From the NCBI RefSeq assembly GCF_027744825.2, contig NW_026527055.1:434001-498000 (forward strand): a stretch of 64,000 bases of DNA, given 5' to 3'. A program made the position numbers and the translations under genes. The DNA comes from Synchiropus splendidus (Eukaryota > Chordata > Actinopteri > Syngnathiformes > Callionymidae). Below the pieces are notes generated by a model that was not told the DNA's origin, searched no databases, and was given only the letters and a program-made list of their open reading frames with translations. Shown here in pieces: positions 36,843-48,502 of the stretch (position 1 is the first letter of the stretch; each line of letters starts with the position of its first letter).

Positions 36843-39662
36843 TCCGAAACCCACCTTATCTCAGGCTGAAAAGCGTTTTTGTGCATTGTGCCATAACTTT
36901 TTAGGGAAGCTTCAGAACATGAAATTTTAACCTCCCACTATAGCAGAAAGGGTCTTTCTAGTAGTTGCACATCAAATCTAAACTGTCTGAAGTGTTTTTC
37001 CAAAGTTATCAACACTTTTATGTTTGGCGTTCCGAAACCCACCTTATCTCAGGCTGAAAAGCGTTTTTACGCATTGTGCCATAACTTTTCAGGGAAGCTT
37101 CAGAACATGAAATTTTAACCTCCCACTATAGCAGAAAGGGTCTTTCTAGTAGGTGCACATCAAATCTAAGCTCTCTGAAGTGTTTTTCGAAAGTTATCAA
37201 CACTTTTATGTTTGGCCTTCCGAAACCCACCTTATTTCAGGCTGAAAAGCGTTTTTGTGCATTGTGCCATAACTTTTCAGGGAAGCTTCAGAACATGAAA
37301 TTTTAACCTCCCACTATAGCAGAAAGGGTCTTTCTAGTAGTTGCACATCAAATCTAAACTGTCTGAAGTGTTTTTCCAAAGTTATCAACACTTTTATGTT
37401 TGGCGTTCCGAAACCCACCTTATCTCAGGCTGAAAAGCGTTTTTGTGCATTGTGCCATAACTTTTCAGGGAAGCTTCAGAACATGAAATTTTAACCTCCC
37501 ACTATAGCAGAAAGGGTCTTTCTAGTAGTTGCACATCAAATCTAAACTGTCTGAAGTGTTTTTCCAAAGTTATCAACACTTTTATGTTTGGCGTTCCGAA
37601 ACCCACCTTATCTCAGGCTGAAAAGTGTTTTTACGCATTGTGCCATAACTTTTCAGGGAAGCTTCAGAACATGAAATTTTAACCTCCCACTATAGCAGAA
37701 AGGGTCTTTCTAGTAGGTGCACATCAAATCTAAGCTCTCTGAAGTGTTTTTCGAAAGTTATCAACACTTTTATGTTTGGCGTTCCGAAACCCACCTTATC
37801 TCAGGCTGAAAAGCGTTTTTGTGCATTGTGCCATAACTTTTCAGGAAAGCTTCAGAACATGAAATTTTAACCTCCCACTATAGCAGAAAGGGTCTTTCTA
37901 GTAGTTGCACATCAAATCTAAACTGTCTGAAGTGTTTTTCCAAAGTTATTAACACTTTTATCTTTGGCGTTCCGAAACCCACCTTATCTCAGGCTGAAAA
38001 GCGTTTTTGTGCATTGTGCCATAACTTTTCAGGGAAGCTTCAGAACATGAAATTTTAACCTCCCACTATAGCAGAAAGGGTCTTTCTAGTAGTTGCACAT
38101 CAAATCTAAACTGTCTGAAGTGTTTTTCCAAAGTTATTAACACTTTTATCTTTGGCGTTCCGAAACCCACCTTATCTCAGGCTGAAAAGCGTTTTTGTGC
38201 ATTGTGCCATAACTTTTCAGGGAAGCTTCAGAACATGAAATTTTAACCTCCCACTATAGCAGAAAGGGTCTTTCTAGTAGTTGCACATCAAATCTAAACT
38301 GTCTGAAGTGTTTTTCCAAAGTTATCAACACTTTTATGTTTGGCGTTCCGAAACCCACCTTATCTCAGGCTGAAAAGCGTTTTTACGCATTGTGCCATAA
38401 CTTTTCAGGGAAGCTTCAGAACATGAAATTTTAACCCCCCACTATAGCAGAAAGGGTCTTTCTAGTAGTTGCACATCAAATCTAAACTGTGTGAAGTGTT
38501 TTTCCAAAGTTATCAACACTTTTATGTTTGGCGTTCCGAAACCCACCTTATCTCAGGCTGAAAAGCGTTTTTACGCATTGTGCCATAACTTTTCAGGGAA
38601 GCTTCAGAACATGAAATTTTAACCTCCCACTATAGCAGAAAGGGTCTTTCTAGTAGGTGCACATCAAATCTAAGCTGTCTGAAGTGTTTTTCGAAAGTTA
38701 TCAACACTTTTATGTTTGGCGTTCCGAAACCCACCTTATCTCAGGCTGAAAAGCGTTTTTGTGCATTGTGCCATAACTTTTCAGGGAAGCTTCAGAACAT
38801 GAAATTTTAACCTCCCACTATAGCAGAAAGGGTCTTTCTAGTAGTTGCACATCAAATCTAAGCTGTCTGAAGTGTTTTTCAAAAGTTATCAACACTTTTA
38901 TGTTTGGCGTTCCGAAACCCACCTTATCTCAGGCTGAAAAGCGTTTTTGTGCATTGTGCCATAACTTTTCAGGAAGGCTTCAGAACATGAAATTTTAACC
39001 TCCCACTATAGCAGAAAGGGGCTTTCTAGTAGTTGCACATCAAATCTAAACTGTCTGAAGTGTTTTTCCAAAGTTATCAACACGTTTATGTTTGGCGTTC
39101 CGAAACCCACCTTATCTCAGGCTGAAAAGCGTTTTTGTGCATTGTGCCATAACTTTTCAGGGAAGCTTCAGAACATGAAATTTTAACCTCCCACTATAGC
39201 AGAAAGGGTCTTTCTAGTAGTTGCACATCAAATCTAAGCTGTCTGAAGTGTTTTTCAAAAGTTATCAACACTTTTATGTTTGGCGTTCCGAAACCCACCT
39301 TATCTCAGGCTGAAAAGCGTTTTTGTGCATTGTGCCATAACTTTTCAGGAAAGCTTGAGAACATGAAATTTTAACCTCCCACTATAGCAGAAAGGGTCTT
39401 TCTAGTAGTTGCACATCAAATCTAAACTGTCTGAAGTGTTTTTCCAAAGTTATCAACACTTTTATGTTTGGCGTTCCGAAACCCACCTTATCTCAGGCTG
39501 AAAAGCGTTTTTACGCATTGTGCCATAACTTTTCAGGGAAGCTTCAGAACATGAAATTTTAACCTCCCACTATAGCAGAAAGGGTCTTTCTAGTAGGTGC
39601 ACATCAAATCTAAGCTCTCTGAAGTGTTTTTCGAAAGTTATCAACACTTTTATGTTTGGCGT

Positions 39663-39851
39663 TCCGAAAACCCACCTTATCTCAGGCTGAAAAGCGTTTT
39701 TGTGCATTGTGCCATAACTTTTCAGGAAAGCTTCAGAACATGAAATTTTAACCTCCCACTATAGCAGAAAGGGTCTTTCTAGTAGTTGCACATCAAATCT
39801 AAACTGTCTGAAGTGTTTTTCCAAAGTTATTAACACTTTTATGTTTGGCGT
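39663..39851 (+). repeat. 189-bp monomer with extra A, second copy
   Basis: Four As at 39667-39670. It is again followed by a B monomer with TTTTTAGGG (39852) and an A2 (40040), so a trio was copied 3009 bp (16 monomers plus 1 bp) from 36654. Confidence 0.95.
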
Positions 39852-40415
39852 TCCGAAACCCACCTTATCTCAGGCTGAAAAGCGTTTTTGTGCATTGTGC
39901 CATAACTTTTTAGGGAAGCTTCAGAACATGAAATTTTAACCTCCCACTATAGCAGAAAGGGTCTTTCTAGTAGTTGCACATCAAATCTAAACTGTCTGAA
40001 GTGTTTTTCCAAAGTTATCAACACTTTTATGTTTGGCGTTCCGAAACCCACCTTATCTCAGGCTGAAAAGTGTTTTTACGCATTGTGCCATAACTTTTCA
40101 GGGAAGCTTCAGAACATGAAATTTTAACCTCCCACTATAGCAGAAAGGGTCTTTCTAGTAGGTGCACATCAAATCTAAGCTCTCTGAAGTGTTTTTCGAA
40201 AGTTATCAACACTTTTATGTTTGGCGTTCCGAAACCCACCTTATCTCAGGCTGAAAAGCGTTTTTACGCATTGTGCCATAACTTTTCAGGGAAGCTTCAG
40301 AACATGAAATTTTAACCTCCCACTATAGCAGAAAGGGTCTTTCTAGTAGGTGCACATCAAATCTAAGCTCTCTGAAGTGTTTTTCGAAAGTTATCAACAC
40401 TTTTATGTTTGGCGT

Positions 40416-40604
40416 TCCGAAAACCCACCTTATCTCAGGCTGAAAAGCGTTTTTGTGCATTGTGCCATAACTTTTCAGGAAAGCTTCAGAACATGAAATT
40501 TTAACCTCCCACTATAGCAGAAAGGGTCTTTCTAGTAGTTGCACATCAAATCTAAACTGTCTGAAGTGTTTTTCCAAAGTTATTAACACTTTTATGTTTG
40601 GCGT
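40416..40604 (+). repeat. 189-bp monomer with extra A, third copy
   Basis: Four As at 40420-40423, 753 bp (4 monomers plus 1 bp) after the second copy. It opens the second 20-mer copy. Confidence 0.95.
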
Positions 40605-41356
40605 TCCGAAACCCACCTTATCTCAGGCTGAAAAGCGTTTTTGTGCATTGTGCCATAACTTTTTAGGGAAGCTTCAGAACATGAAATTTTAACCTCCCAC
40701 TATAGCAGAAAGGGTCTTTCTAGTAGTTGCACATCAAATCTAAACTGTCTGAAGTGTTTTTCCAAAGTTATCAACACTTTTATGTTTGGCGTTCCGAAAC
40801 CCACCTTATCTCAGGCTGAAAAGCGTTTTTACGCATTGTGCCATAACTTTTCAGGGAAGCTTCAGAACATGAAATTTTAACCTCCCACTATAGCAGAAAG
40901 GGTCTTTCTAGTAGGTGCACATCAAATCTAAGCTCTCTGAAGTGTTTTTCGAAAGTTATCAACACTTTTATGTTTGGCGTTCCGAAACCCACCTTATTTC
41001 AGGCTGAAAAGCGTTTTTGTGCATTGTGCCATAACTTTTCAGGGAAGCTTCAGAACATGAAATTTTAACCTCCCACTATAGCAGAAAGGGTCTTTCTAGT
41101 AGTTGCACATCAAATCTAAACTGTCTGAAGTGTTTTTCCAAAGTTATCAACACTTTTATGTTTGGCGTTCCGAAACCCACCTTATCTCAGGCTGAAAAGC
41201 GTTTTTGTGCATTGTGCCATAACTTTTCAGGGAAGCTTCAGAACATGAAATTTTAACCTCCCACTATAGCAGAAAGTGTCTTTCTAGTAGTTGCACATCA
41301 AATCTAAACTGTCTGAAGTGTTTTTCCAAAGTTATCAACACTTTTATGTTTGGCGT

Positions 41357-42860
41357 TCCGAAACCCACCTTATCTCAGGCTGAAAAGTGTTTTTACGCAT
41401 TGTGCCATAACTTTTCAGGGAAGCTTCAGAACATGAAATTTTAACCTCCCACTATAGCAGAAAGGGTCTTTCTAGTAGGTGCACATCAAATCTAAGCTCT
41501 CTGAAGTGTTTTTCGAAAGTTATCAACACTTTTATGTTTGGCGTTCCGAAACCCACCTTATCTCAGGCTGAAAAGCGTTTTTGTGCATTGTGCCATAACT
41601 TTTCAGGAAAGCTTCAGAACATGAAATTTTAACCTCCCACTATAGCAGAAAGGGTCTTTCTAGTAGTTGCACATCAAATCTAAACTGTCTGAAGTGTTTT
41701 TCCAAAGTTATTAACACTTTTATCTTTGGCGTTCCGAAACCCACCTTATCTCAGGCTGAAAAGCGTTTTTGTGCATTGTGCCATAACTTTTCAGGGAAGC
41801 TTCAGAACATGAAATTTTAACCTCCCACTATAGCAGAAAGGGTCTTTCTAGTAGTTGCACATCAAATCTAAACTGTCTGAAGTGTTTTTCCAAAGTTATT
41901 AACACTTTTATCTTTGGCGTTCCGAAACCCACCTTATCTCAGGCTGAAAAGCGTTTTTGTGCATTGTGCCATAACTTTTCAGGGAAGCTTCAGAACATGA
42001 AATTTTAACCTCCCACTATAGCAGAAAGGGTCTTTCTAGTAGTTGCACATCAAATCTAAACTGTCTGAAGTGTTTTTCCAAAGTTATCAACACTTTTATG
42101 TTTGGCGTTCCGAAACCCACCTTATCTCAGGCTGAAAAGCGTTTTTACGCATTGTGCCATAACTTTTCAGGGAAGCTTCAGAACATGAAATTTTAACCCC
42201 CCACTATAGCAGAAAGGGTCTTTCTAGTAGTTGCACATCAAATCTAAACTGTGTGAAGTGTTTTTCCAAAGTTATCAACACTTTTATGTTTGGCGTTCCG
42301 AAACCCACCTTATCTCAGGCTGAAAAGCGTTTTTACGCATTGTGCCATAACTTTTCAGGGAAGCTTCAGAACATGAAATTTTAACCTCCCACTATAGCAG
42401 AAAGGGTCTTTCTAGTAGGTGCACATCAAATCTAAGCTGTCTGAAGTGTTTTTCGAAAGTTATCAACACTTTTATGTTTGGCGTTCCGAAACCCACCTTA
42501 TCTCAGGCTGAAAAGCGTTTTTGTGCATTGTGCCATAACTTTTCAGGGAAGCTTCAGAACATGAAATTTTAACCTCCCACTATAGCAGAAAGGGTCTTTC
42601 TAGTAGTTGCACATCAAATCTAAACTGTCTGAAGTGTTTTTCCAAAGTTATCAACACTTTTATGTTTGGCGTTCCGAAACCCACCTTATCTCAGGCTGAA
42701 AAGCGTTTTTGTGCATTGTGCCATAACTTTTCAGGGAAGCTTCAGAACATGAAATTTTAACCTCCCACTATAGCAGAAAGGGTCTTTCTAGTAGTTGCAC
42801 ATCAAATCTAAACTGTCTGAAGTGTTTTTCCAAAGTTATCAACACTTTTATGTTTGGCGT
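41357..42860 (+). repeat. 8-mer duplication, copy 1
   Basis: A2(AAAGTGTTT)-D2-B2-B1-AACCCCCC unit-A1-B1-B1. The first five monomers recur at 42861, exactly 1504 bp (8 monomers) later, and correspond to 37595-38534 in the first 20-mer. Confidence 0.85.
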
Positions 42861-43800
42861 TCCGAAACCCACCTTATCTCAGGCTGAAAAGTGTTTTTAC
42901 GCATTGTGCCATAACTTTTCAGGGAAGCTTCAGAACATGAAATTTTAACCTCCCACTATAGCAGAAAGGGTCTTTCTAGTAGGTGCACATCAAATCTAAG
43001 CTCTCTGAAGTGTTTTTCGAAAGTTATCAACACTTTTATGTTTGGCGTTCCGAAACCCACCTTATCTCAGGCTGAAAAGCGTTTTTGTGCATTGTGCCAT
43101 AACTTTTCAGGAAAGCTTCAGAACATGAAATTTTAACCTCCCACTATAGCAGAAAGGGTCTTTCTAGTAGTTGCACATCAAATCTAAACTGTCTGAAGTG
43201 TTTTTCCAAAGTTATTAACACTTTTATCTTTGGCGTTCCGAAACCCACCTTATCTCAGGCTGAAAAGCGTTTTTGTGCATTGTGCCATAACTTTTCAGGG
43301 AAGCTTCAGAACATGAAATTTTAACCTCCCACTATAGCAGAAAGGGTCTTTCTAGTAGTTGCACATCAAATCTAAACTGTCTGAAGTGTTTTTCCAAAGT
43401 TATTAACACTTTTATCTTTGGCGTTCCGAAACCCACCTTATCTCAGGCTGAAAAGCGTTTTTGTGCATTGTGCCATAACTTTTCAGGGAAGCTTCAGAAC
43501 ATGAAATTTTAACCTCCCACTATAGCAGAAAGGGTCTTTCTAGTAGTTGCACATCAAATCTAAACTGTCTGAAGTGTTTTTCCAAAGTTATCAACACTTT
43601 TATGTTTGGCGTTCCGAAACCCACCTTATCTCAGGCTGAAAAGCGTTTTTACGCATTGTGCCATAACTTTTCAGGGAAGCTTCAGAACATGAAATTTTAA
43701 CCCCCCACTATAGCAGAAAGGGTCTTTCTAGTAGTTGCACATCAAATCTAAACCGTGTGAAGTGTTTTTCCAAAGTTATCAACACTTTTATGTTTGGCGT
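42861..43800 (+). repeat. Five-monomer cassette, third copy
   Basis: A2(AAAGTGTTT)-D2(TATCTTTGG)-B2(TATCTTTGG)-B1-AACCCCCC unit. The last unit has an additional CCGTGTG change. The other copies are 37595-38534 and 41357-42296. Confidence 0.87.
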
Positions 43801-45306
43801 TCCGAAACCCACCTTATCTCAGGCTGAAAAGCGTTTTTACGCATTGTGCCATAACTTTTCAGGGAAGCTTCAGAACATGAAATTTTAACCTCCCACTATA
43901 GCAGAAAGGGTCTTTCTAGTAGTTGCACATCAAATGTAAGCTGTCTGAAGTGTTTTTCAAAAGTTATCAACACTTTTATGTTTGGCGTTCCGAAACCCAC
44001 CTTATCTCAGGCTGAAAAGCGTTTTTGTGCATTGTGCCATAACTTTTCAGGAAAGCTGCAGAACATGAAATTTTAACCTCCCACTATAGCAGAAAGGGTC
44101 TTTCTAGTAGTTGCACATCAAATCTAAACTGTCTGAAGTGTTTTTCCAAAGTTATCAACACTTTTATGTTTGGCGTTCCGAAACCCACCTTATCTCAGGC
44201 TGAAAAGCGTTTTTACGCATTGTGCCATAACTTTTCAGGGAAGCTTCAGAAAATGAAATTTTAACCTCCCACTATAGCAGAAAGGGTCTTTCTAGTAGTT
44301 GCACATCAAATCTAAGCTGTCTGAATTGTTTTTCAAAAGTTATCAACACTTTTATGTTTGGCGTTCCGAAACCCACCTTATCTCAGGCTGAAAAGCGTTT
44401 TTGTGCATTGTGCCATAACTTTTCAGGAAAGCTTCAGAACATGAAATTTTAACCTCCCACTATAGCAGAAAGGGTCTTTCTAGTAGTTGCACATCAAATC
44501 TAAACTGTCTGAAGTGTTTTTCCAAAGTTATCAACACTTTTATGTTTGGCGTTCCGAAACACACCTTATCTCAGGCTGAAAAGCGTTTTTACGCATTGTG
44601 CCATAACTTTTCAGGGAAGCTTCAGAACATGAAATTTTAACCTCCCACTATAGCAGAAAGGGTCTTTCTAGTAGGTGCACATCAAATCTAAGCTCTCTGA
44701 AGTGTTTTTCGAAAGTTATCAACACTTTTATGTTTGGCGTTCCGAAACCCACCTTATCTCAGGCTGAAAAGCGTTTTTGTGCATTGCGCCATAACTTTTC
44801 AGGAAAACTTCAGAACATGAAATTTTAACCTCCCACTATAGCAGAAAGGGTCTTTCCAGTAGTTGCACATCAAATCTAAACTGTCTGAAGTGTTTTTCCA
44901 AAGTTATCAACACTTTTATGTTTGGCGTTCCGAAACCCACCTTATCTCAGGCTGAAAAGCGTTTTTTTTTGCATTGTGCCATAACTTTTCAGGGAAGCTT
45001 CAGAACATGAAATTTTAACCTCCCACTATAGCAGAAAGGGTCTTTCTAGTAGTTGCACATCAAATCTAAGCTGTCTGAAGTGTTTTTCAAAAGTTATCAA
45101 CACTTTTATGTTTGGCGTTCCGAAACCCACCTTATCTCAGGCTGAAAAGCGTTTTTGTGCATTGTGCCATAACTTTTCAGGAAAGCTTCAGAACATGAAT
45201 TTTTAACCTCCCACTATAGCAGAAAGGGTCTTTCTAGTAGTTGCACATCAAATCTAAACTGTCTGAAGTGTTTTTCCAAAGTTATCAACACTTTTATGTT
45301 TGGCGT
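43801..45306 (+). repeat. Transition segment containing the earliest PstI and GAAAATG units
   Basis: 43801 is a hybrid with A-type AC at the left and C-type T123, G140, A159 at the right. 43989 is a D unit with GCTGCAG, and 44177 carries AC with CAGAAAATG and A159. D, A2 and a heavily substituted D (44741: GCGCC, AAAACTT, TTTCCAGT) follow. The CTGCAG and GAAAATG units are markers of the main HOR that follows, so this stretch holds a relative of the HOR units 12 and 13 outside the regular order. Confidence 0.78.
44929..45118 (+). repeat. 190-bp monomer with nine-T run
   Basis: GTTTTTGTGC has become G followed by nine Ts then GC (44962-44970), a net gain of 2 bp; the rest of the unit is class C. 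The variation falls in the same short T-rich site (31-41) that distinguishes A units and the seven-T D units. Confidence 0.93.
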
Positions 45307-48300
45307 TCCGAAACCCACCTTATATCAGGCTGAAAAGTGTTTTTACGCATTGTGCCATAACTTTTCAGGGAAGCTTCAGAACATGAAATTTTAACCTCCC
45401 ACTATAGCAGAAAGGGTCTTTCTAGTAGGTGCACATCAAATCTAAGCTCTCTGAAGTGTTTTTCGAAAGTTATCAACACTTTTATGTTTGGCGTTCCGAA
45501 ACCCACCTTATCTCAGGCTGAAAAGCGTTTTTTTGCATTGTGCCATAACTTTTCAGGAAAGCTTCAGAACATGAAATTTTAACCTCCCACTATAGCAGAA
45601 AGGGTCTTTCTAGTAGTTGCACATCAAATCTAAACTGTCTGAAGTGTTTTTCCAAAGTTATTAACACTTTTATGTTTGGCGTTCCGAAACCCACCTTATC
45701 TCAGGCTGAAAAGCGTTTTTGTGCATTGTGCCATAACTTTTCAGGGAAGCTTCAGAACATGAAATTTTAACCTCCCACTATAGCAGAAAGGGTCTTTCTA
45801 GTAGTTGCACATCAAATCTAAACTGTCTGAAGTGTTTTTCCAAAGTTATTAACACTTTTATGTTTGGCGTTTCGAAACCCACCTTATCTCAGGCTGAAAA
45901 GCGTTTTTGTGCATTGTGCCATAACTTTTCAGGGAAGCTTCAGAACATGAAATTTTAACCTCCCACTATAGCAGAAAGGGTCTTTCTAGTAGTTGCACAT
46001 CAAATCTAAACTGTCTGAAGTGTTTTTCCAAAGTTATCAACACTTTTATGTTTGGCGTTCCGAAACCCACCTTATCTCAGGCTGAAAAGCGTTTTTACGA
46101 ATTGTGCCATAACTTTTCAGGGAAGCTTCAGAACATGAAATTTTAACCTCCCACTATAGCAGAAAGGGTCTTTCTAGTAGGTGCACATCAAATCTAAGCT
46201 GTCTGAAGTGTTTTTCGAAAGTTATCAACACTTTTATGTTTGGCGTTCCGAAACCCACCTTATCTCAGGCTGAAAAGCGTTTTTGTGCATTGTGCCATAA
46301 CTTTTCAGGGAAGCTTCAGAACATGAAATTTTAACCTCCCACTATAGCAGAAAGGGTCTTTCTAGTAGTTGCACATCAAATCTAAGCTGTCTGAAGTGTT
46401 TTTCAAAAGTTATCAACACTTTTATGTTTGGCGTTCCGAAACCCACCTTATCTCAGGCTGAAAAGCGTTTTTGTGCATTGTGCCATAACTTTTCAGGAAA
46501 GCTTCAGAACATGAAATTTTAACCTCCCACTATAGCAGAAAGGGGCTTTCTAGTAGTTGCACATCAAATCTAAACTGTCTGAAGTGTTTTTCCAAAGTTA
46601 TCAACACTTTTATGTTTGGCGTTCCGAAACACACCTTATCTCAGGCTGAAATGCGTTTTTGTGCATTGTGCCATAACTTTTCAGGGAAGCTTCAGAACAT
46701 GAAATTTTAACCTCCCACTATAGCAGAAAGGGTCTTTCTAGTAGTTGCACATCAAATCTAAGCTGTCTGAAGTGTTTTTCAAAAGTTATCAACACTTTTA
46801 TGTTTGGCGTTCCGAAACCCACCTTATCTCAGGCTGAAAAGCGTTTTTGTGCATTGTGCCATAACTTTTCAGGAAAGCTTGAGAACATGAAATTTTAACC
46901 TCCCACTATAGCAGAAAGGGTCTTTCTAGTAGTTGCACATCAAATCTAAACTGTCTGAAGTGTTTTTCCAAAGTTATCAACACTTTTATGTTTGGCGTTC
47001 CGAAACCCACCTTATCTCAGGCTGAAAAGCGTTTTTACGCATTGTGCCATAACTTTTCAGGGAAGCTTCAGAACATGAAATTTTAACCTCCCACTATAGC
47101 AGAAAGGGTCTTTCTAGTAGGTGCACATCAAATCTAAGCTCTCTGAAGTGTTTTTCGAAAGTTATCAACACTTTTATGTTTGGCGTTCCGAAACCCACCT
47201 TATCTCAGGCTGAAAAGCGTTTTTGTGCATTGTGCCATAACTTTTCAGGAAAGCTTCAGAACATGAAATTTTAACCTCCCACTATAGCAGAAAGGGTCTT
47301 TCTAGTAGTTGCACATCAAATCTAAGCTGTCTGAAGTGTTTTTCAAAAGTTATCAACACTTTTATGTTTGGCGTTCCGAAACCCACCTTATCTCAGGCTG
47401 AAAAGCGTTTTTACGCATTGTGCCATAACTTTTCAGGGAAGCTTCAGAACATGAAATTTTAACCTCCCACTATAGCAGAAAGGGTCTTTCTAGTAGGTGC
47501 ACATCAAATCTAAGCTCTCTGAAGTGTTTTTCGAAAGTTATCAACACTTTTATGTTTGGCGTTCCGAAACCCACCTTATCTCAGGCTGAAAAGCGTTTTT
47601 GTGCATTGTGCCATAACTTTTCAGGAAAGCTGCAGAACATGAAATTTTAACCTCCCACTATAGCAGAAAGGGTCTTTCTAGTAGTTGCACATCAAATCTA
47701 AACTGTCTGAAGTGTTTTTCCAAAGTTATCAACACTTTTATGTTTGGCGTTCCGAAACCCACCTTATCTCAGGCTGAAAAGCGTTTTTACGCATTGTGCC
47801 ATAACTTTTCAGGGAAGCTTCAGAAAATGAAATTTTAACCTCCCACTATAGCAGAAAGGGTCTTTCTAGTAGTTGCACATCAAATCTAAACTGTCTGAAG
47901 TGTTTTTCAAAAGTTATCAACACTTTTATGTTTGGCGTTCCGAAACCCACCTTATCTCAGGCTGAAAAGCGTTTTTGTGCATTGTGCCATAACTTTTCAG
48001 GAAAGCTTCAGAACATGAAATTTTAACCTCCCACTATAGCAGAAAGGGTCTTTCTAGTAGTTGCACATCAAATCTAAACTGTCTGAAGTGTTTTTCCAAA
48101 GTTATCAACACTTTTATGTTTGGTGTTCCGAAACCCACCTTATCTCAGGCTGAAAAGCGTTTTTACGCATTGTGCCATAACTTTTCAGGGAAGCTTCAGA
48201 ACATGAAATTTTAACCTCCCACTATAGCAGAAAGGGTCTTTCTAGTAGGTGCACATCAAATCTAAGCTCTCTGAAGTGTTTTTCGAAAGTTATCAACACT

Positions 48301-48502
48301 TTTATGTTTGGCGTTCCGAAACCCACCTTATCTCAGGCTGAAAAGCGTTTTTGTGCATTGTGCCATAACTTTTCAGGAAAGCTTCAGAACATGAAATTTT
48401 AACCTCCCACTATAGCAGAAAGGGTCTTTCTAGTAGTTGCACATCAAATCTAAGCTGTCTGAAGTGTTTTTCAAAAGTTATCAACACTTTTATGTTTGGC
48501 GT
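45307..48502 (+). repeat. Main HOR copy 1 (17 monomers)
   Basis: Order with markers: 1 A2 TATATC/AAAGTGTTT (45307), 2 D2 seven-T (45495), 3 B2 (45683), 4 B1 TTTCGAAAC (45871), 5 A1 ACGAATTG (46059), 6 C, 7 D GGGGC (46435), 8 C AAATGCG (46623), 9 D CTTGAG (46811), 10 A2, 11 G (47187), an extra A2 (47375), 12 D CTGCAG (47563), 13 GAAAATG (47751), 14 D, 15 A2 (48127), 16 G (48315). Unit 3 still has GGGAAGC; later copies have GGGAACC there. GGTGTTCCG precedes unit 15, a marker shared only with copy 4. Confidence 0.9.

Larger units (their letters stand above)
36654..40415 (+). repeat. 20-mer HOR, copy 1 (extra-A family)
   Basis: The block begins with a 189-bp D2 monomer carrying an extra A after TCCG (36658-36661), then B1 with TTTTTAGGG (36843), A2 (37031), B1 with TATTTCAGG (37219), B1, A2 with AAAGTGTTT (37595), D2 and B2 with TATCTTTGG (37783, 37971), B1 and a unit with AACCCCCCAC and GTGTGAAG (38347). 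A1-C-D-C-D-A2 and a partial repeat of the opening trio (39663) follow. The markers recur 3762 bp later (20 monomers plus two 1-bp insertions). Confidence 0.87.
40416..42860 (+). repeat. 20-mer HOR, copy 2 (truncated)
   Basis: The first eleven monomers match 36654-38722 in order and markers: extra A, TTTTTAGGG, A2, TATTTCAGG (40981), B1, AAAGTGTTT A2 (41357), TATCTTTGG D2 and B2 (41545, 41733), B1, AACCCCCC unit (42109), A1 (42297). The order then jumps back to B1-B1 (42485, 42673) and re-enters the A2-D2-B2-B1 cassette. Confidence 0.85.

Noticed and set aside
36900..36906. Plant-type telomere heptamer TTTAGGG
   Set aside because: It arises from one C-to-T change in a single monomer lineage (also 39852 and 40605 units) and is never tandem, so it is chance, not interstitial telomere sequence.
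7145..45118. Sequencing-error explanation for all indel monomers
   Set aside because: The 3-bp deletion and the extra A recur in several monomers with the same neighbours, so these are inherited. Only the single A loss at 7171 and the nine-T run at 44962 remain open to that doubt.
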